From NCBI GenBank assembly GCA_947172415.1, contig OX359198.1:148401-212400 (forward strand): a stretch of 64,000 nucleotides of DNA, in the 5' to 3' direction. Within the stretch, counting starts at the first letter, position 1, and every line of letters begins with the position of its first letter. The notes below the pieces were generated by a model. That model was not told the DNA's origin and ran no database searches. It worked only from the letters and a program-made list of their open reading frames with translations. The position numbers and the translations under genes are program-made. Of this stretch, positions 1-15,405 are shown piece after piece. This DNA is from Chondrosia reniformis. Taxonomy: Eukaryota; Porifera; Demospongiae; Chondrillida; Chondrillidae.

Positions 1-3000
1 GAAGATACACCAGAACCACTGATATGCTTCCAGTCCGGAAGTGTTGAATACAATATTACCAAACTGGGCTATTATGATCTGGAGAACAATCTGGATTGCC
101 ATGACAATCAGGAACACATAATTGCTAAAGAACCCTAAAAAACAAATAAACAAACATTTATTAGATAAACATGACTTGAGGTGAAACAGTGTGTCCGAGA
201 TGCAAATCTCTACCTGAGAAAACGTTTCGTTCTCCGTGCACCTTTCGTGCGTTGATCTCATTGAAGAGTTGCATGAGCACAAATGTGTTGAATATGAGGG
301 TGTAGTGTTGGCTGGGAAGGTCCTCCAGATCCAGTCCATTATCCACATCAAAGAGGGCGGGCCCAGCGTACAAGATGACAAAACACACTATCAACTGGTA
401 GGTGGAGTGACCAACGATGTAGAGCCACATGTGATTGGAGATGAGCGGCTTCTTGCGCCCGTACGGCTTCCTCTTCAGGAGGTCATCGGTTGGTCTCTCT
501 GTAGCCAGTGCCAGCGAGGCCAGTGCATCCATTATCAGGTTGACCCATAGGAGCTGAAGGGCCTTCAGGGGACTGTCCCTTATGGAAGCTGCAGCTATAA
601 CAGTCAGAACCACAGCCACCACGTTGACAGTCAACTGGAACTGAAGAAACTTGGACACACTGTCATAGACGTTCCTGCCCCACTTGACGGCCTTGACGAT
701 GGAGGCAAAGTTGTCGTCTGTTAAGATAATGTCGCAAGCTTCCTTTGCCACGTCAGTGCCAGCAATGCCCTGTGGTAAGAAAATGGCTGACAGTGGTAAG
801 GGCTGGAATGCAGTACAGCCAGCGAGATGCACCCACCATAGCAAATCCGACGTCAGCCTTCCTCAGAGCAGGTCCATCATTTGTGCCATCACCAGTGACA
901 GCTACCACTTCTCTGTTCTTACTGACCTTTGACCTTATAATATGGTCCACCAAATCGAACTTGTCTGTCGGAGAAGATCGAGCTAGTACTCTCAAACGAG
1001 GCCAGACTTCATCAAACTTGGACTGAATGATCTAACAGGCGGATGGGGAGGTGTACTGTGAGGTGGGTGGGGAGGGGTACTGTGAGGTGGGTGGGGAGGT
1101 GTACTGTGAGGTGGGTGGGGAGGGGTACTGTGAGGTGGGTGGGGAGGGGTACTGTGAGGTGGGTGGGGAGGGGTACTGTGAGGTGGGTGGGGAGGGGTAC
1201 TGTGAGGTGGGTGGGGAGGTGTACTGTGAGGTGGGTGGGGAGGGGTACTGTGAGGTGGGTGGGGAGGGGTACTGTGAGGTGGGTGGGGAGGGGTACTGTG
1301 AGGTGGGTGGGGAGGTGTACTGTGAGGTGGGTGGGGAGGGGTACTGTGAGGTGGGTGGGGAGGGGTACTGTGAGGTGGGTGGGGAGGTGTACTGTGAGGT
1401 GGGTGGGGAGGTGGATGGGTTGGCATCACAAACCTGTCCCTTCTTGCTGACTTTCTTGGCCAACTCTTCTCCCTCCAGAACCAAGTAGTCGTCTCCGGGC
1501 GTCAGAATTCCACACTTGGTTGCTATTGCTCTTGCAGTCTCAACATTGTCTCCAGTTACCATTCTAACAGTGATGCCTGCCTCCTGGCACTGACGTATAC
1601 AACCAGGCACCTGGGGAGGGCAATGGGTAGGTGGGAGGGGCGTGGATGGGTGGGAGGGGCGTGGATAGGTGGGTAGGTGGGAGGGGCGTGGATAGGTGGG
1701 TAGGTGGGTAGGTGGGAGGGGCGTGGATAGGTGGGTAGGTGGGAGGGGCGTGGATAGGTGGGTAGGTGGGTAGGTGGGAGGGGCGTGGATAGGTGGGTAG
1801 GTGGGTAGGTGGGAGGGGCGTGGATAGGTGGGAGGGGCGTGGATAGGTGGGAGGGGCGTGGATAGGTGGGTAGGTGGGAGGGGCGTGGATAGGTGGGTAG
1901 GTGGGAGGGGCGTGGATAGGTGGGTAGGTGGGAGGGGCGTGGGTAGGTAGGTGGAATATCTTACTTCAGGTCTAACTGGGTCTTGTATTCCAACGATGGC
2001 CAGCAGTGTGAGGTCATTAATAGTATTATCCTCATCTTCCCAGTCCGGTTTCAAATCATGAGGAACAACTATGAAATGGGAATCAGAATGCTTGCTATGT
2101 AGCTAATTCCATTTCAGATGTTATCTTACCTTCAGCAACATCCTTTTCAGAAGTAAAGTCTCTATAGGCTAGACCTATGGTTCTGAGTGCACTGGAGGCC
2201 ATTTTAGAGACTACAGTGTTCTTGATGGAGGAGATGTTTTGCAAGGTCAGCGGTTGGATGGCGTCGTCCGACGTGTGCACACTTGTGCACCTACAGGGAG
2301 ACAACTTGCTGGAGGGGACTAGAGGTGTGAGGGGAGGAGACTGACCTGGCAAGGATCCTCTCGGAAGCTCCTTTTACAAACATCCTGTAACCTCCGGAAG
2401 AGAGTGGTATAACTGTAGCCATGTACTTGCGCTGGCTGTTGAAAGTGTACACCTAATAAGGAATAGACGTGGATGGGTGGGTGGATGGATGGATGGGTGG
2501 ATGGGTGGATGGATGGATGGATGGGTGGATGGATGGGTGGGTGGGTGGATGGATGGGTGGGTGGATGGATGGGTGGATGGATGGGTGGGTGGATGGATGG
2601 GTGGGTGGGTGGGTGGGTGGATGGGTGGATGGGTGGATGGATGGGTGGATGGGTGGGTGGATGGATGGGTGGATGGATGGGTGGGTGGATGGGTGGGTGG
2701 ATGGATGGGTGGGTGGGTGGATGGGTGGGTGGGTGGATGGATGGGTGGGTGGGTGGATGGGTGGGTGGGTGGATGGGTGGGTGGGTGGATGGATGGGTGG
2801 GTGGATGGATGGGTGGGTGGATGGATGGGTGGGTGGGTGGATGGGTGGGTGGGTGGGTGGGTGGATGGGTGGGTGGGTGGGTGGGTGGGTGGATGGGTGG
2901 GTGGGTGGATGGATGGATGGATGGGTGGGTGGGTGGATGGATGGATGGATGGGTGGGTGGATGGATGGATGGATGGATGGATGGGTGGGGGGATGGGTAC

Positions 3001-5561
3001 TTTGGTAAAGATCTCTTCTGGGTTTTGCAGTCTTGTCTCTTCAGGGTCAAAGCCAAGACTCATTGTGAACATCAAAAGAGCACATTCAGTGACGTTCCCA
3101 ACTTGTTTCGGCTGCTTCCCAGTCCTAGTCAGTTGGATGGGAGCAGAGTTCTCCTGTGATCTGTCATTCTGAGGTAGTGGCTCATGTTTCTTCCAAAATA
3201 ACGCAGTATTCTTAACACGAGAGACAATTCCAATCTTTCTTTCCTGTTCTTCCTTTTCATCCTCCTAAACCACAACCGTTTAGATTTAACATTAACCACA
3301 CTTAATCTCAGTTGTATATTCCACACATGACAGTCTTACCTCCTCAATTTTGCTGGAGTAACTACTGTTAATTGCAACATTGAGACACAAGAGATTGATG
3401 AGCTGTTTTGGCAGGCTGCTGACTTCAGGCAGTCCAGTGCGATAGTGTTCCTCAGCAATGTAGCTCTCTACAACTGTCATCCGATTAGTGGTCAAAGTGC
3501 CCGTCTTGTCTGAGCAGATGGTTGTCGCGTTCCCCATTGTCTCACAAGCGTGAAGGTGACGTACTAGATTGTTGTCAGTCAACATCTTCTTCACAGAGTA
3601 TGCCAAAGAGATGGTGACGGCGAGGGGAAGTCCCTCGGGGATGGCCACCACCAGAACTATAATACCGATGATGAAGGCGTCCACCACATCATTCCAGTCA
3701 GTGTTCTGCCACTCGTGAGGTTCCCTGTGAGTGTACACCTCTATCAGAAGACGTATAATTAGTATAATTGTGGTCAAAATGGCCGCCGTTGTGGCAAAGT
3801 AGCCAATGAGAGCTGCCAGATTGTTCAGTTTCCTTTGAAGTACAGATCCACTCGAAACTGAAGGGTTTTCATCATTCTTTGGTTGGTCAATTAGTTCCTC
3901 CTCCAGTTTATCCTCCTTGCAGCACAGTCTTTTGATGTGTCGGTACACCCATAAAATGGCTGCTGATATGAATCCAACCTCTTCCTGTTCCCTGGAGGCT
4001 AAGAGCGTGATGATGATTCCACTCTGGGAGTTAGGTCCAACTGCTGTGACAACCATATTCCCACCACCTTCCATTACCTAGCAACATGAAAGGAATACCA
4101 CATTCTCACTCTCTACAATTACTATTAACATGAACTCCCCCAATATGGCTAATTTCCCTAAGATGGCCGACTCCCCCAATATGGCTGATTTCCCTAAGAT
4201 GACCGACTCCCCCAATATGGCTGATTTCCCTAAGATGGCCGACTCCCCCAATATGGCTGATTTCCCTAAGATGGCCGACTCCCCCAATATGGCTAATTTC
4301 CCTAAGATGGCCAACTCCCCCAATATGGCTAATTTCCCTAAGATGGCCGACTCCCCCAATATGGCTGATTTCCCTAAGATGGCTGACTGACCTTACATAT
4401 ATGCAGAGTACAAACCTGTGTTCCTGACAAGATCATTGGGTTATCTGTAACTGTCTTTTTGACAAGAGCTGCTTCACCCGTCAGTGATGCTTCATTGATC
4501 TTGATATCAAAACCAGACAACAGAATTCCATCTGCTGGTAAGGAGTTGCCATACTTGAATTGTGCAATATCTCCAACCACTAAATCAGCTGTTAGAACCT
4601 GCAGATAAGTATATATACAATGAATAATTGGTCAGAAAAGTGAAATGGAAACATACTGTTTGAATTTCTCCATTTCTGATTACAGTAAAGTGTTGGTCGT
4701 CGTCCAGCCGTTTCTGAAGACTCCTGAACTGCCTCTCTTTATTCCAGTCATTGACAGCAGCCACCATGACAACGAGAACTACAGCACATAAAATGGCCGC
4801 TCCGTCCACCCATCCTGTTTCTGGACGTTCATCCACCGTGACTCCAAGTATAATAGAGATGATAGCTGCTCCTACAAGAACCAGTAGAATTTTATCTTGA
4901 AACGCTTCCCATGCCAGTTCAATGAACCACTTTGACCTCCGGGGCGGGATAAAATTACGCCCAAACTTCAACTGCCTCATCTCCAGATCCTACAAAAGAG
5001 AAAAATTTTTAATCTTTATGATCACCCCTGTATGTAGCCTATATCACCCTGTATGTAGCCTATATCACCCTGTATGTAGCCCATATCACCCTGTATGTAG
5101 CCTATATCACCCTGTATGTAGCCTATATCACCCTGTATGTAGCCCATATCACCCTGTATGTAGCCTATATCACTCTGTATGTAGCCTATATCACCCTGTA
5201 TGTAGCCCATATCACCCTGTATGTAGCCTATATCACCCTGTATGTAGCCTATATCACTCTGTATGTAGCCTATATCACCCTGTATGTAGCCCATATCACC
5301 CTGTATGTAGCCTATATCACCCTGTATGTAGCACACCTCTGGAGTTCCTGAAAGACCTTCTTTTTCATTAGTTTTTAAAAGTTCCAGAAGACCACTGGTT
5401 GAGCCAAATCTCCTTTCAATTTCTTCTAGGCCTTTGGTTTCTTTCTTCTTCATCACCTCCATCAGCTCCTCCTTAGTGACAGTCCTCTCTTCTTCCAGGT
5501 CAATGGCCTGGTTGCCACTCTTGTCAGTGTTCCCCCTCAAGGGAATTTCCTCTGTCAACAT
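1..5561 (-). CDS. ATP2B: Plasma-membrane Ca2+-transporting ATPase (PMCA, P2B type), 3' end outside window
   Basis: P-type pump exporting cytosolic Ca2+ across the plasma membrane. Exons by coordinate: 1-134, 214-769, 837-1022, 1434-1610, 1965-2068, 2130-2290, 2346-2452, 3001-3264, 3340-4077, 4416-4598, 4657-4989, 5337-5561; phases agree throughout (at least 1,056 residues). Seen: N-terminal cytosolic segment, TM1-2, the actuator motif TGEA, the PEGLP motif of TM4, phosphorylation motif CSDKTGT (Asp about residue 437), KGASE in the nucleotide domain, the hinge [11 protein letters not shown] and C-terminal TM segments. The calmodulin-binding tail of the family would lie left of position 1. The start is the ATG at 5561, the first Met after the likely acceptor; 5' UTR exons are unresolved. 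Exon 3001-3264 carries roughly 45 more residues than vertebrate PMCAs between motifs SSKIEE and KQVGN. Five of its introns are almost wholly minisatellite. Confidence 0.93.
1041..1412. repeat. 24-bp minisatellite filling a PMCA intron
   Basis: About 15 copies of a unit with core GAGGTGGGTGGGGAGG followed by GTACTGT. It occupies intron 1023-1433 to within about 20 bp of each splice site. The long proline/histidine or glycine/tryptophan reading frames here are repeat artefacts. Confidence 0.95.
1616..1953. repeat. G-rich minisatellite filling a PMCA intron
   Basis: Irregular copies of GTGGGAGGGGCGTGGATAG with extra GTGGGTAG modules. It fills intron 1611-1964. Confidence 0.92.
2468..2998. repeat. 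(GGAT/GGGT)n array filling a PMCA intron
   Basis: About 530 bp of mixed GGAT and GGGT tetranucleotides, spanning intron 2453-3000 almost splice site to splice site. The same tetranucleotide family recurs in introns of four other genes in this window. Confidence 0.95.
4131..4390. repeat. 36-bp minisatellite in a PMCA intron
   Basis: About seven copies of a 36-bp unit containing CCCCCAATATGGCTGATTTC. It lies in intron 4078-4415. The unit length is a multiple of three, which keeps long frames open on both strands without implying coding. Confidence 0.93.
5026..5332. repeat. 21-bp minisatellite in first coding intron of PMCA
   Basis: About 14 copies of a 21-bp unit (core CCCTGTATGTAGCC). It starts about 4 bp from the donor of exon 5337-5561 and fills most of intron 4990-5336. 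Confidence 0.94.
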
Positions 5562-5610
5562 ATCTCCAGTATATAGTAGAAGTACACCAGATCTTACCTC
5601 TAGTAGAAGA

Positions 5611-6030
5611 GAGTGAGGGAGGGAGAGGGAGAGGAGGAGAGTGGAGTGAGGGAGGGAGAGGGAGAGGAGGAGAGTGGAGTGAGGGAGGAAGAGGGAGAGG
5701 AGGAGAGTGGAGTGAGGGAGGAAGAGGGAGAGGAGGAGAGTGGAGTGAGGGAGGGAGAGGGAGAGGAGGAGAGTGGAGTGAGGGAGGGAGAGGGAGAGGA
5801 GGAGAGTGGAGTGAGGGAGGGAGAGGGAGAGGAGGAGAGTGGAGTGAGGGAGGGAGAGGGAGAGGAGGAGAGTGGAGTGAGGGAGGAAGAGGGAGAGGAG
5901 GAGAGTGGAGTGAGGGAGGGAGAGGGAGAGGAGGAGAGTGGAGTGAGGGAGGGAGAGGGAGAGGAGGAGAGTGGAGTGAGGGAGGGAGAGGGAGAGGAGG
6001 AGAGTGGAGTGAGGGAGGGAGAGGGAGAGG
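5611..6030. repeat. 33-bp purine-rich minisatellite upstream of the PMCA start
   Basis: About 12-13 copies of a 33-bp GAGGGAGGGAGAGGGAGAGG-type unit, followed by a GA-rich tail to about 6075. It lies in the PMCA 5' UTR or a 5' intron; I cannot tell which. Confidence 0.93.
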
Positions 6031-6317
6031 GATGAAGGAGAGGGAGAGAGAGAGGGAGAGAGAGGGAGAAAGAGGCCTGAAGGCAGGATATATATATTCA
6101 CTTCATATATCATTATGTCAGGTGAACATCCAATATATTGTCACTACAAAAACAATCAACTGTCAACTTCCTGTATACTTCCTGCAACAAACAATGAATC
6201 TCATTACAGAAATTGAACATACATTTTGAATGTGGAAGCCTTTCAAATACTTGATGAAAATTCACTTGCATTCTTAAACCATATGGATCTAAAAATGTTT
6301 TACAAGAACCTTTCCTA

Positions 6318-6775
6318 CACAGAGACTACCTCTCTATATAGACTGCTCCTATACAGAGACTACCTCTCCATAAAGACTGCTCCTATACAGAGACTACCTC
6401 TCTATAAAGACTGCTCCTATACAGAGACTACCTCTCCATAAAGACTGCTCCTATACAGAGACTACCTCTCTATAAAGACTGCTCCTATACAGAGACTACC
6501 TCTCTATAAAGACTGCTCCTATACAGAGACTACCTCTCTATGAAGACTGCTCCTATACAGATACTACCTCTCTATAAAGACTGCTCCTATACAGATACTA
6601 CCTCCCTATGAAGACTGCTCCCATACAGAGACTACCTCTCTATGAAGACTGCTCCTATACAGAGACTACCTCTCTATGAAGACTGCTCCTATACAGAGAC
6701 TACCTCTCTATGAAGACTGCTCCTATACAGAGACTACCTCTCTATGAAGACTGCTCCTATACAGAGACTACCTCT
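6318..6775. repeat. 34-bp minisatellite upstream of PMCA
   Basis: About 13 copies of a 34-bp unit (core TATACAGAGACTACCTCTCT). At its high-coordinate edge the minus strand reads CCTT then GTAAGAGG, a plausible donor of a PMCA 5' UTR intron. If so, this too is a donor-adjacent intronic array. Confidence 0.92.
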
Positions 6776-7491
6776 TACAAGGAGCAGATGGTGTTTTTAG
6801 GATAAATAACATTTCCCACAGTTACGGTACAAGACCTGGTACAGACACACACAAACTACAGTTCCAGTTACCAATCAAAAACAAGTCACTCAAATACTTC
6901 AAACCAGCGAGAGAAAGGTCGGAGTACGCGCAATAGTCATATATACGCAGCTGCTGTTGGGTGTTGTGGGCAGCGAATATCACACAAATCACATGTATCC
7001 GCCATCACAAGAGTAAAGTTTAGTCCCTCGCTTTTAAATGATTAAGTTAGTCTACCACGTTATCCAGGAGTCGTGCTGACTTATAAGCGCAACTAGGTCG
7101 GCGCGCGACAACAGTCCACGGGACGCGCTGCAATCCGCCGACACACACACACACACACAACGGAAAAGTAACACTCTTTACTGGCTACTCCGAAACCCAT
7201 TTACAATGCCCACATTTCGTACTTCTTAGGGAACAGTCTACAAACTCAAACCATCTTTCTAGACTTGTCTATTTTCCGTCCGACTAACCTCTTTTGTTTG
7301 GACGCTTGCGCCCGACTCGAGGGCTGCTTGGGGCTGTAATCTAGATCAAAAGGACGCCTTTCCTGTCAGGAAGACTTGATGCGAGACTAAAGCCACGTGA
7401 AGCTAATATTCGCCGAGTTTTAAGTTCCTTTTAGTCGAGCTTTTAGTTCCTTATACAAATTTGGTACTTCCGGGATCCTACTGTGGACAAA
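6776..7491. promoter_or_regulatory. Divergent intergenic region between PMCA and TSR2-like gene
   Basis: About 700 bp between two genes transcribed away from each other. The TSR2-proximal half has higher GC and CpG-bearing sequence. An (AC)n run lies at 7139-7159. No TATA box stands out. It presumably carries both promoters and the PMCA 5' UTR; this is inferred from gene orientation only. Confidence 0.45.
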
Positions 7492-8553
7492 ATGGCCGCC
7501 GCTTTACCCAACAAACGGCAACCCGATCTGTTTCCAGAGGCTGTGGCGACTATATTGAGAACTTGGGGCGCATTACAGCTCGCAATATCGGAGGAATTTG
7601 GTGGTCCGGACAGCAAGGAAAAGGGGGCGTGGCTGGAAGAGGTCACATGCGAGTACTTTATGGAAAATGGTAAGCACTGTACTTTGACTGACCATATGGA
7701 CTGACAAGAATTCGAGTCACGTGATCTTATACCTCTTAGATGGACTTGAATACTTTGAGGTGGAAGAATTTTTGTTGACTTTGCTAAATCAGGAGTTTGA
7801 TACTTTGATAGAGGACGGCAGCTCTACTCAAGTGCGTTAGTCGAGAAGTGTTGTGGGAGAAGCGTGTTAGATTAGTGTACTGAGATGATGCATGGAAAAT
7901 ATTAATTAATCCTCTGTGGACCTCAGTAGTAATTAATTCAGCTAGTGTCTGTCCCATTAAAGGAAAATCATTCATTTATCGTCCTACTTTGAGATTGGAC
8001 GTATTGAGCAGGAATGAGTGTCAAGTGTTGTTTTAATAACAAATTTGGTGATTATATGTATAGAGAGGTACAAGTAATCTGATATATCTGTAAAACCAGG
8101 GGTCTCTCTCTCGTGTGGTAAAGGGCATATTGGCTGGCTGTATGTTGGTGACTGTGTACGTTGTCTCTGTAGGTTTCCAAGGACTTGTGTTTTGTGTTTA
8201 GAGAGTGTAGCAGTGGTCATAAGGAAGAGGTGATGCGGTTCACCAGTGCTAGGCAGGGCTGCTTGCATCAGCCAATCAAATTGCAGGAAGAGGAAAACAG
8301 TGGAGTAGAAGAGAGAATGGAGGACATGAGCTTACAAGATGGAAATGAGGACAGTGAGCAAAGTCAGAATGGGGACATTACTGAAGATAGAACTCAGAAT
8401 GGGGACATTACTGAAGACAGAACTCAGAATGGGGACATTGCTGAAAGTAGAACTCAGAATGGGGACGTTACTGAAAGTAGAACTCGGAATGGGGATCCTC
8501 TTGAGGATGAAGGTTGGACTTTAGTAACTTCCAAACAAAAAGGCAGGCTTTAG
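7492..8553 (+). CDS. TSR2: TSR2-like pre-rRNA processing protein / RPS26 escortin
   Basis: Small cytosolic/nuclear protein of the TSR2 (WGG) family. In yeast and humans it carries ribosomal protein eS26 to nascent 40S subunits. Three exons: 7492-7669, 7740-7831, 8173-8553 (216 residues; phases agree). Seen: the family segment TWGALQLAISEEFGG near residue 25, EKGAWLEEV, an acidic EYFEVEEFLLTLLNQEFDT segment, and the C-terminal DEGWTLV tail. The ATG at 7492 sits in AAAATGGCC, a good initiation context. Unusual: residues ~150-200 contain about five copies of a ten-residue repeat (TQNGDITEDR type) encoded by a 30-bp tandem repeat (about 8366-8505). It lies in the usually acidic linker before the conserved tail. 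The gene ends only 83 bp from the convergent DLD stop. Confidence 0.88.
8366..8505 (+). repeat. 30-bp coding repeat in the TSR2-like gene
   Basis: Four to five copies of a 30-bp unit around AATGGGGACATTACTGAA. It stays in frame and encodes the acidic NGD-containing decapeptide repeat. This is one of two arrays in the window that appear to be translated. Confidence 0.88.
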
Positions 8554-8636
8554 TACTAATTTCTTTTAATTAACAGAATTAGAGTATTTTGTGATTTAAT
8601 ACAGTTCATACTATATAAGTATAATATAAATGACAG

Positions 8637-12320
<3,684 letters not shown>

Positions 12321-12884
12321 TTTATGATTCGCAAGGGTAGCGTTTTCACGCAGTCGTTAATATCGAAACTCAACAGCTATTGACAAAAAGTCAAATATAG
12401 TAGTACACATTTAATACACAGACTGCAACTATATAATAGTATAAATTTAAGCACCAGCTATACTTTTAATAAAAGATTTTATTAAAAGTAACAACGCCGA
12501 GTTAGCATACTCACGCTGAGTTACTCGACGTTTTGCCTGCGTATTTTCTTTCTTTAATGGCCTGGAGCAAATCCAGAGTTGACTTAAAGAGGAAGAACAA
12601 TAGATTTTGGAAAGCGTTATGTTTGAAGGTTCGATTAATCGCCCGGAGTCTAGCTGCTCTACGTATTTTAATCCGATGATGTAGACAGTTTTGTTTTAAT
12701 CCGTTTAGGACAGAAAAGTGTCGAAGTTGTGGTTAAGCCTGCTAATCTTCGTTGTGTACCATAATAATGATCATTAATGAATACGAGTAATAGCAAGATG
12801 ACTCATAATAAATGTATAAAAGGTACAAATTAATCGTGTATACGTAGCATATGATAGGATGGTGCTTTGAGGGTGATTGGTAGA
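12321..12884. other. DLD upstream region
   Basis: AT-rich sequence upstream of the DLD start. It should include the DLD promoter and 5' UTR, but I recognise no TATA box or motif that decides it. Confidence 0.4.
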
Positions 12885-13600
12885 CACCTTAACTGTCAGT
12901 TTGGGGCTTGCCGGTGCTTAGAGCAAAAAGTGACTTAAGCACCGGCAAGCTTATAAGATGGGCGTAGGACAGTTGGCAGTCACCTGGACCACCTTAACTG
13001 CAAGTTTGGGGCTTGCCGGTGCCTAGAGCAAAAAGTAACTTAAGCACCGGCAAGCTTATAAGATGGGCGTAGGACAGTTGGCAGTCACCTGGACCCCTTT
13101 ATTTGCCAGTTTGGGGCTTGTCGGTGCTTAGAGCAAAAAGTGACTTAAGCACCGGCAAGCTTATAAGATGGGCGTAGGACAGTTGGTAGACACCTGGACC
13201 CCTTACTTGCCAGTTTGGGACTTACCGGTGCTTAGAGCAAAAAGTGACTTAAACACCGGCAAGCTTATAAGATGGGCGTAGGACAGTTGGTAGACACCTG
13301 GACCCTTTTATTTGCCAGTTTGGGGCTTGTCGGTGCTTAGAGCAAAAAGTGACTTAAGCCCCAGCAAGCTTATAAGATGGGTGTAGGACAGTTGGCAGAC
13401 ACCTGGACCACCTTAACTGCCAGTTTGGGGCTTGCCGGTGCTTAGAGCAAAAAGTAACTTGAGCACCGGCAAGCTTATAAGATGGGCGTAGGACAGTTGG
13501 CAGACACCTGGACCCCCTTATTTGCCAGTTTGGGGCTTGCTGCCGGTGCTTAGAGCAAAAAGTGACTTAAGCACCGGCAAGCTTATAAGGTGAACGTAGG
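12885..13600. repeat. Seven-copy 105-bp tandem repeat with hairpin core
   Basis: Units spaced 104-105 bp; the left hairpin arms start at 12906, 13011, 13116, 13220, 13325, 13430 and 13535. Each unit contains GCTTGCCGGTGCTTA, a ~15-nt spacer with AGCAAAAAGTGAC, then the inverse TAAGCACCGGCAAGC. The 15-bp arms are perfect in the best copies and diverge in others, without clear compensatory changes. CTTATAAG follows every hairpin. The block lies directly before the 170-bp satellite. Confidence 0.93.
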
Positions 13601-14199
13601 AGCAATTAAGTTGACTATCACTTACTTTTTCTAACGTTTTGCATCGGTTGCAAGGTTTGTCATTTATTATTTTACGAATTGGTACCTTACCGTAGATGTA
13701 ACACAAGCCACTTTCCTTTGGAGCATTTTTTGCTACCGGCATACTTTTTGACTTCCTCTTTCTTTTTCTTTTCGCCATTCGTGAAAGAAATAACTACAGT
13801 GTTCTATTACACTATGTGTACGGAGTTTGTATATATATAAGCTGTGGCTTATTGATGTATACTTATAAATTATATATAAATGTACATGTACTGTTAATTT
13901 TGTATACCGCAATATTTTGTACATTGCGGGCTGTAACTCTATCAAATGGAAAGATATGAAGATAACACGTTGTGTCAGCATTCACAGACATCTATACAGC
14001 ATGTCCAAAGAGGTTTTGAAATTTTGATGAAACTTAAAAATTTGCTCTATCTCTCACCATACTTTAACTTTTTATACCATAATTTAATGTAAATTGAGGG
14101 CTGTAACTCTATTAAATGGAGAGATGTGAAGCTAATACTTGATGCCAGCATTCACAGACATGTATTAAACATTTCCAAAGAGTTTTAGAAGTTTCAATT

Positions 14200-15405
14200 T
14201 ATGTTCATATTTGCCCTATCTCTCACCATACATATGAGTATATCCTACAATATAGTATTGGAGCTACAATTGCTTTCAAAGCATTATTTAGCCTAGAAAT
14301 AAGAATCTATTTTTATCGGTACATTATTCTCTCAATTCTAAAATTTAAGTTAGGAATTGAGTAATTCATACAGCCCGGCCTAGTTGCAATATCGATCATA
14401 GACATTAATATCGTAGAGGCGATAAATATCAGTCTACTCGCAATATCTCTAATTTTCGGCATCAAGAAAAGTCGCTTTCCTCCCTCCATCAAGATACATA
14501 CTGGCTTTTATCCATTTTCCACAGTTTTGAGATGTATTGGAAATACTGCGTATGCGTGTAAAATTGTTTGGAACGATTCACTGGTCTGGAATTAAAGTGG
14601 AATAATTTTGACGATTTCTCGAAAATAATTGGGATCTGAAAAGTCGTTCTCCTCGACCCATCAAGACACTTACTGGGTTTTTTCCGCTTTCCCCAGTTTT
14701 CAGATGAACCACTAATACTGCCTATGTCTTTAAATTTGCTTGGAACAATTCACTGATCTGGAAATAACGAGAAATTTGTTAAAAACTGACCCAACCACAA
14801 CCGTTTTCTTTGGACAAAACTTCATATAAATAGAAGCGAAAAACCTTATAAAGTAGGCCTACCTGGACACATCTCTATGGTGGTTGCGGTTCCCATAGAG
14901 GTTGGTAGCGCTTAGACTCTGAAGCTGTCTCCTAATCGGTTGGTGCCATAGAGACGTGCTCACCAATAATCCGGATTTCGGGGGGGTTCCACGTAATGTG
15001 GGATTGGCATCTGATATCTTAGGATTCATATGAGTCGGCCATATCGAGAAGAACTGGTTCTTCTCACGCAAGTGACACCCAAAGCTCAACTCGGCAGAGC
15101 GTTACCACCGATCCCGGCCTCTGAGCGTCGTGGATGGTAGCGTTCGGTATGGTCCAACTTTTCTTCTTTGGAGTTTCGTTGGCCGTCGATTGGCAAAATT
15201 TCACTTTAACGACATCCATATATTATATGTGGATAGATAGTACTTCGATAACAATCAATTACTACACAGTGCATATCCCAATGTATAATAAAATTTAGAA
15301 ACTATTCTAGATTTTCGGATATAGTATCGAATTTGTCTTGATTTTATACCTTCTAACGGTCGGCCATATGTAGTATTACGCAATTTTCTCTAACAATAAC
15401 TCTAT
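14200..15405. repeat. Satellite spacer, copy 1
   Basis: First of five copies of the ~1.2-kb inter-block sequence. It differs from the other copies by scattered substitutions and short indels in the AT-rich part. The GC-richer core (14853-15165) reads the same as in the other copies, except for a shorter terminal T run. Confidence 0.9.

Noticed and set aside
2346..2452. Apparent frameshift in the PMCA nucleotide-binding region
   Set aside because: Re-reading the strand shows a continuous frame from VYTFNSQRK to FVKGASE; the displayed long frames are the wrong phase.
2469..3172. Glycine/tryptophan-rich or proline/histidine-rich proteins of ~180-245 aa
   Set aside because: Translations of a (GGAT/GGGT)n intron array, open in several frames on both strands at once.
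12885..13600. CRISPR-like array (regular units with palindromic repeats)
   Set aside because: The whole 105-bp unit is conserved, including the would-be spacers. The context is a eukaryotic nuclear gene cluster and no cas genes exist.
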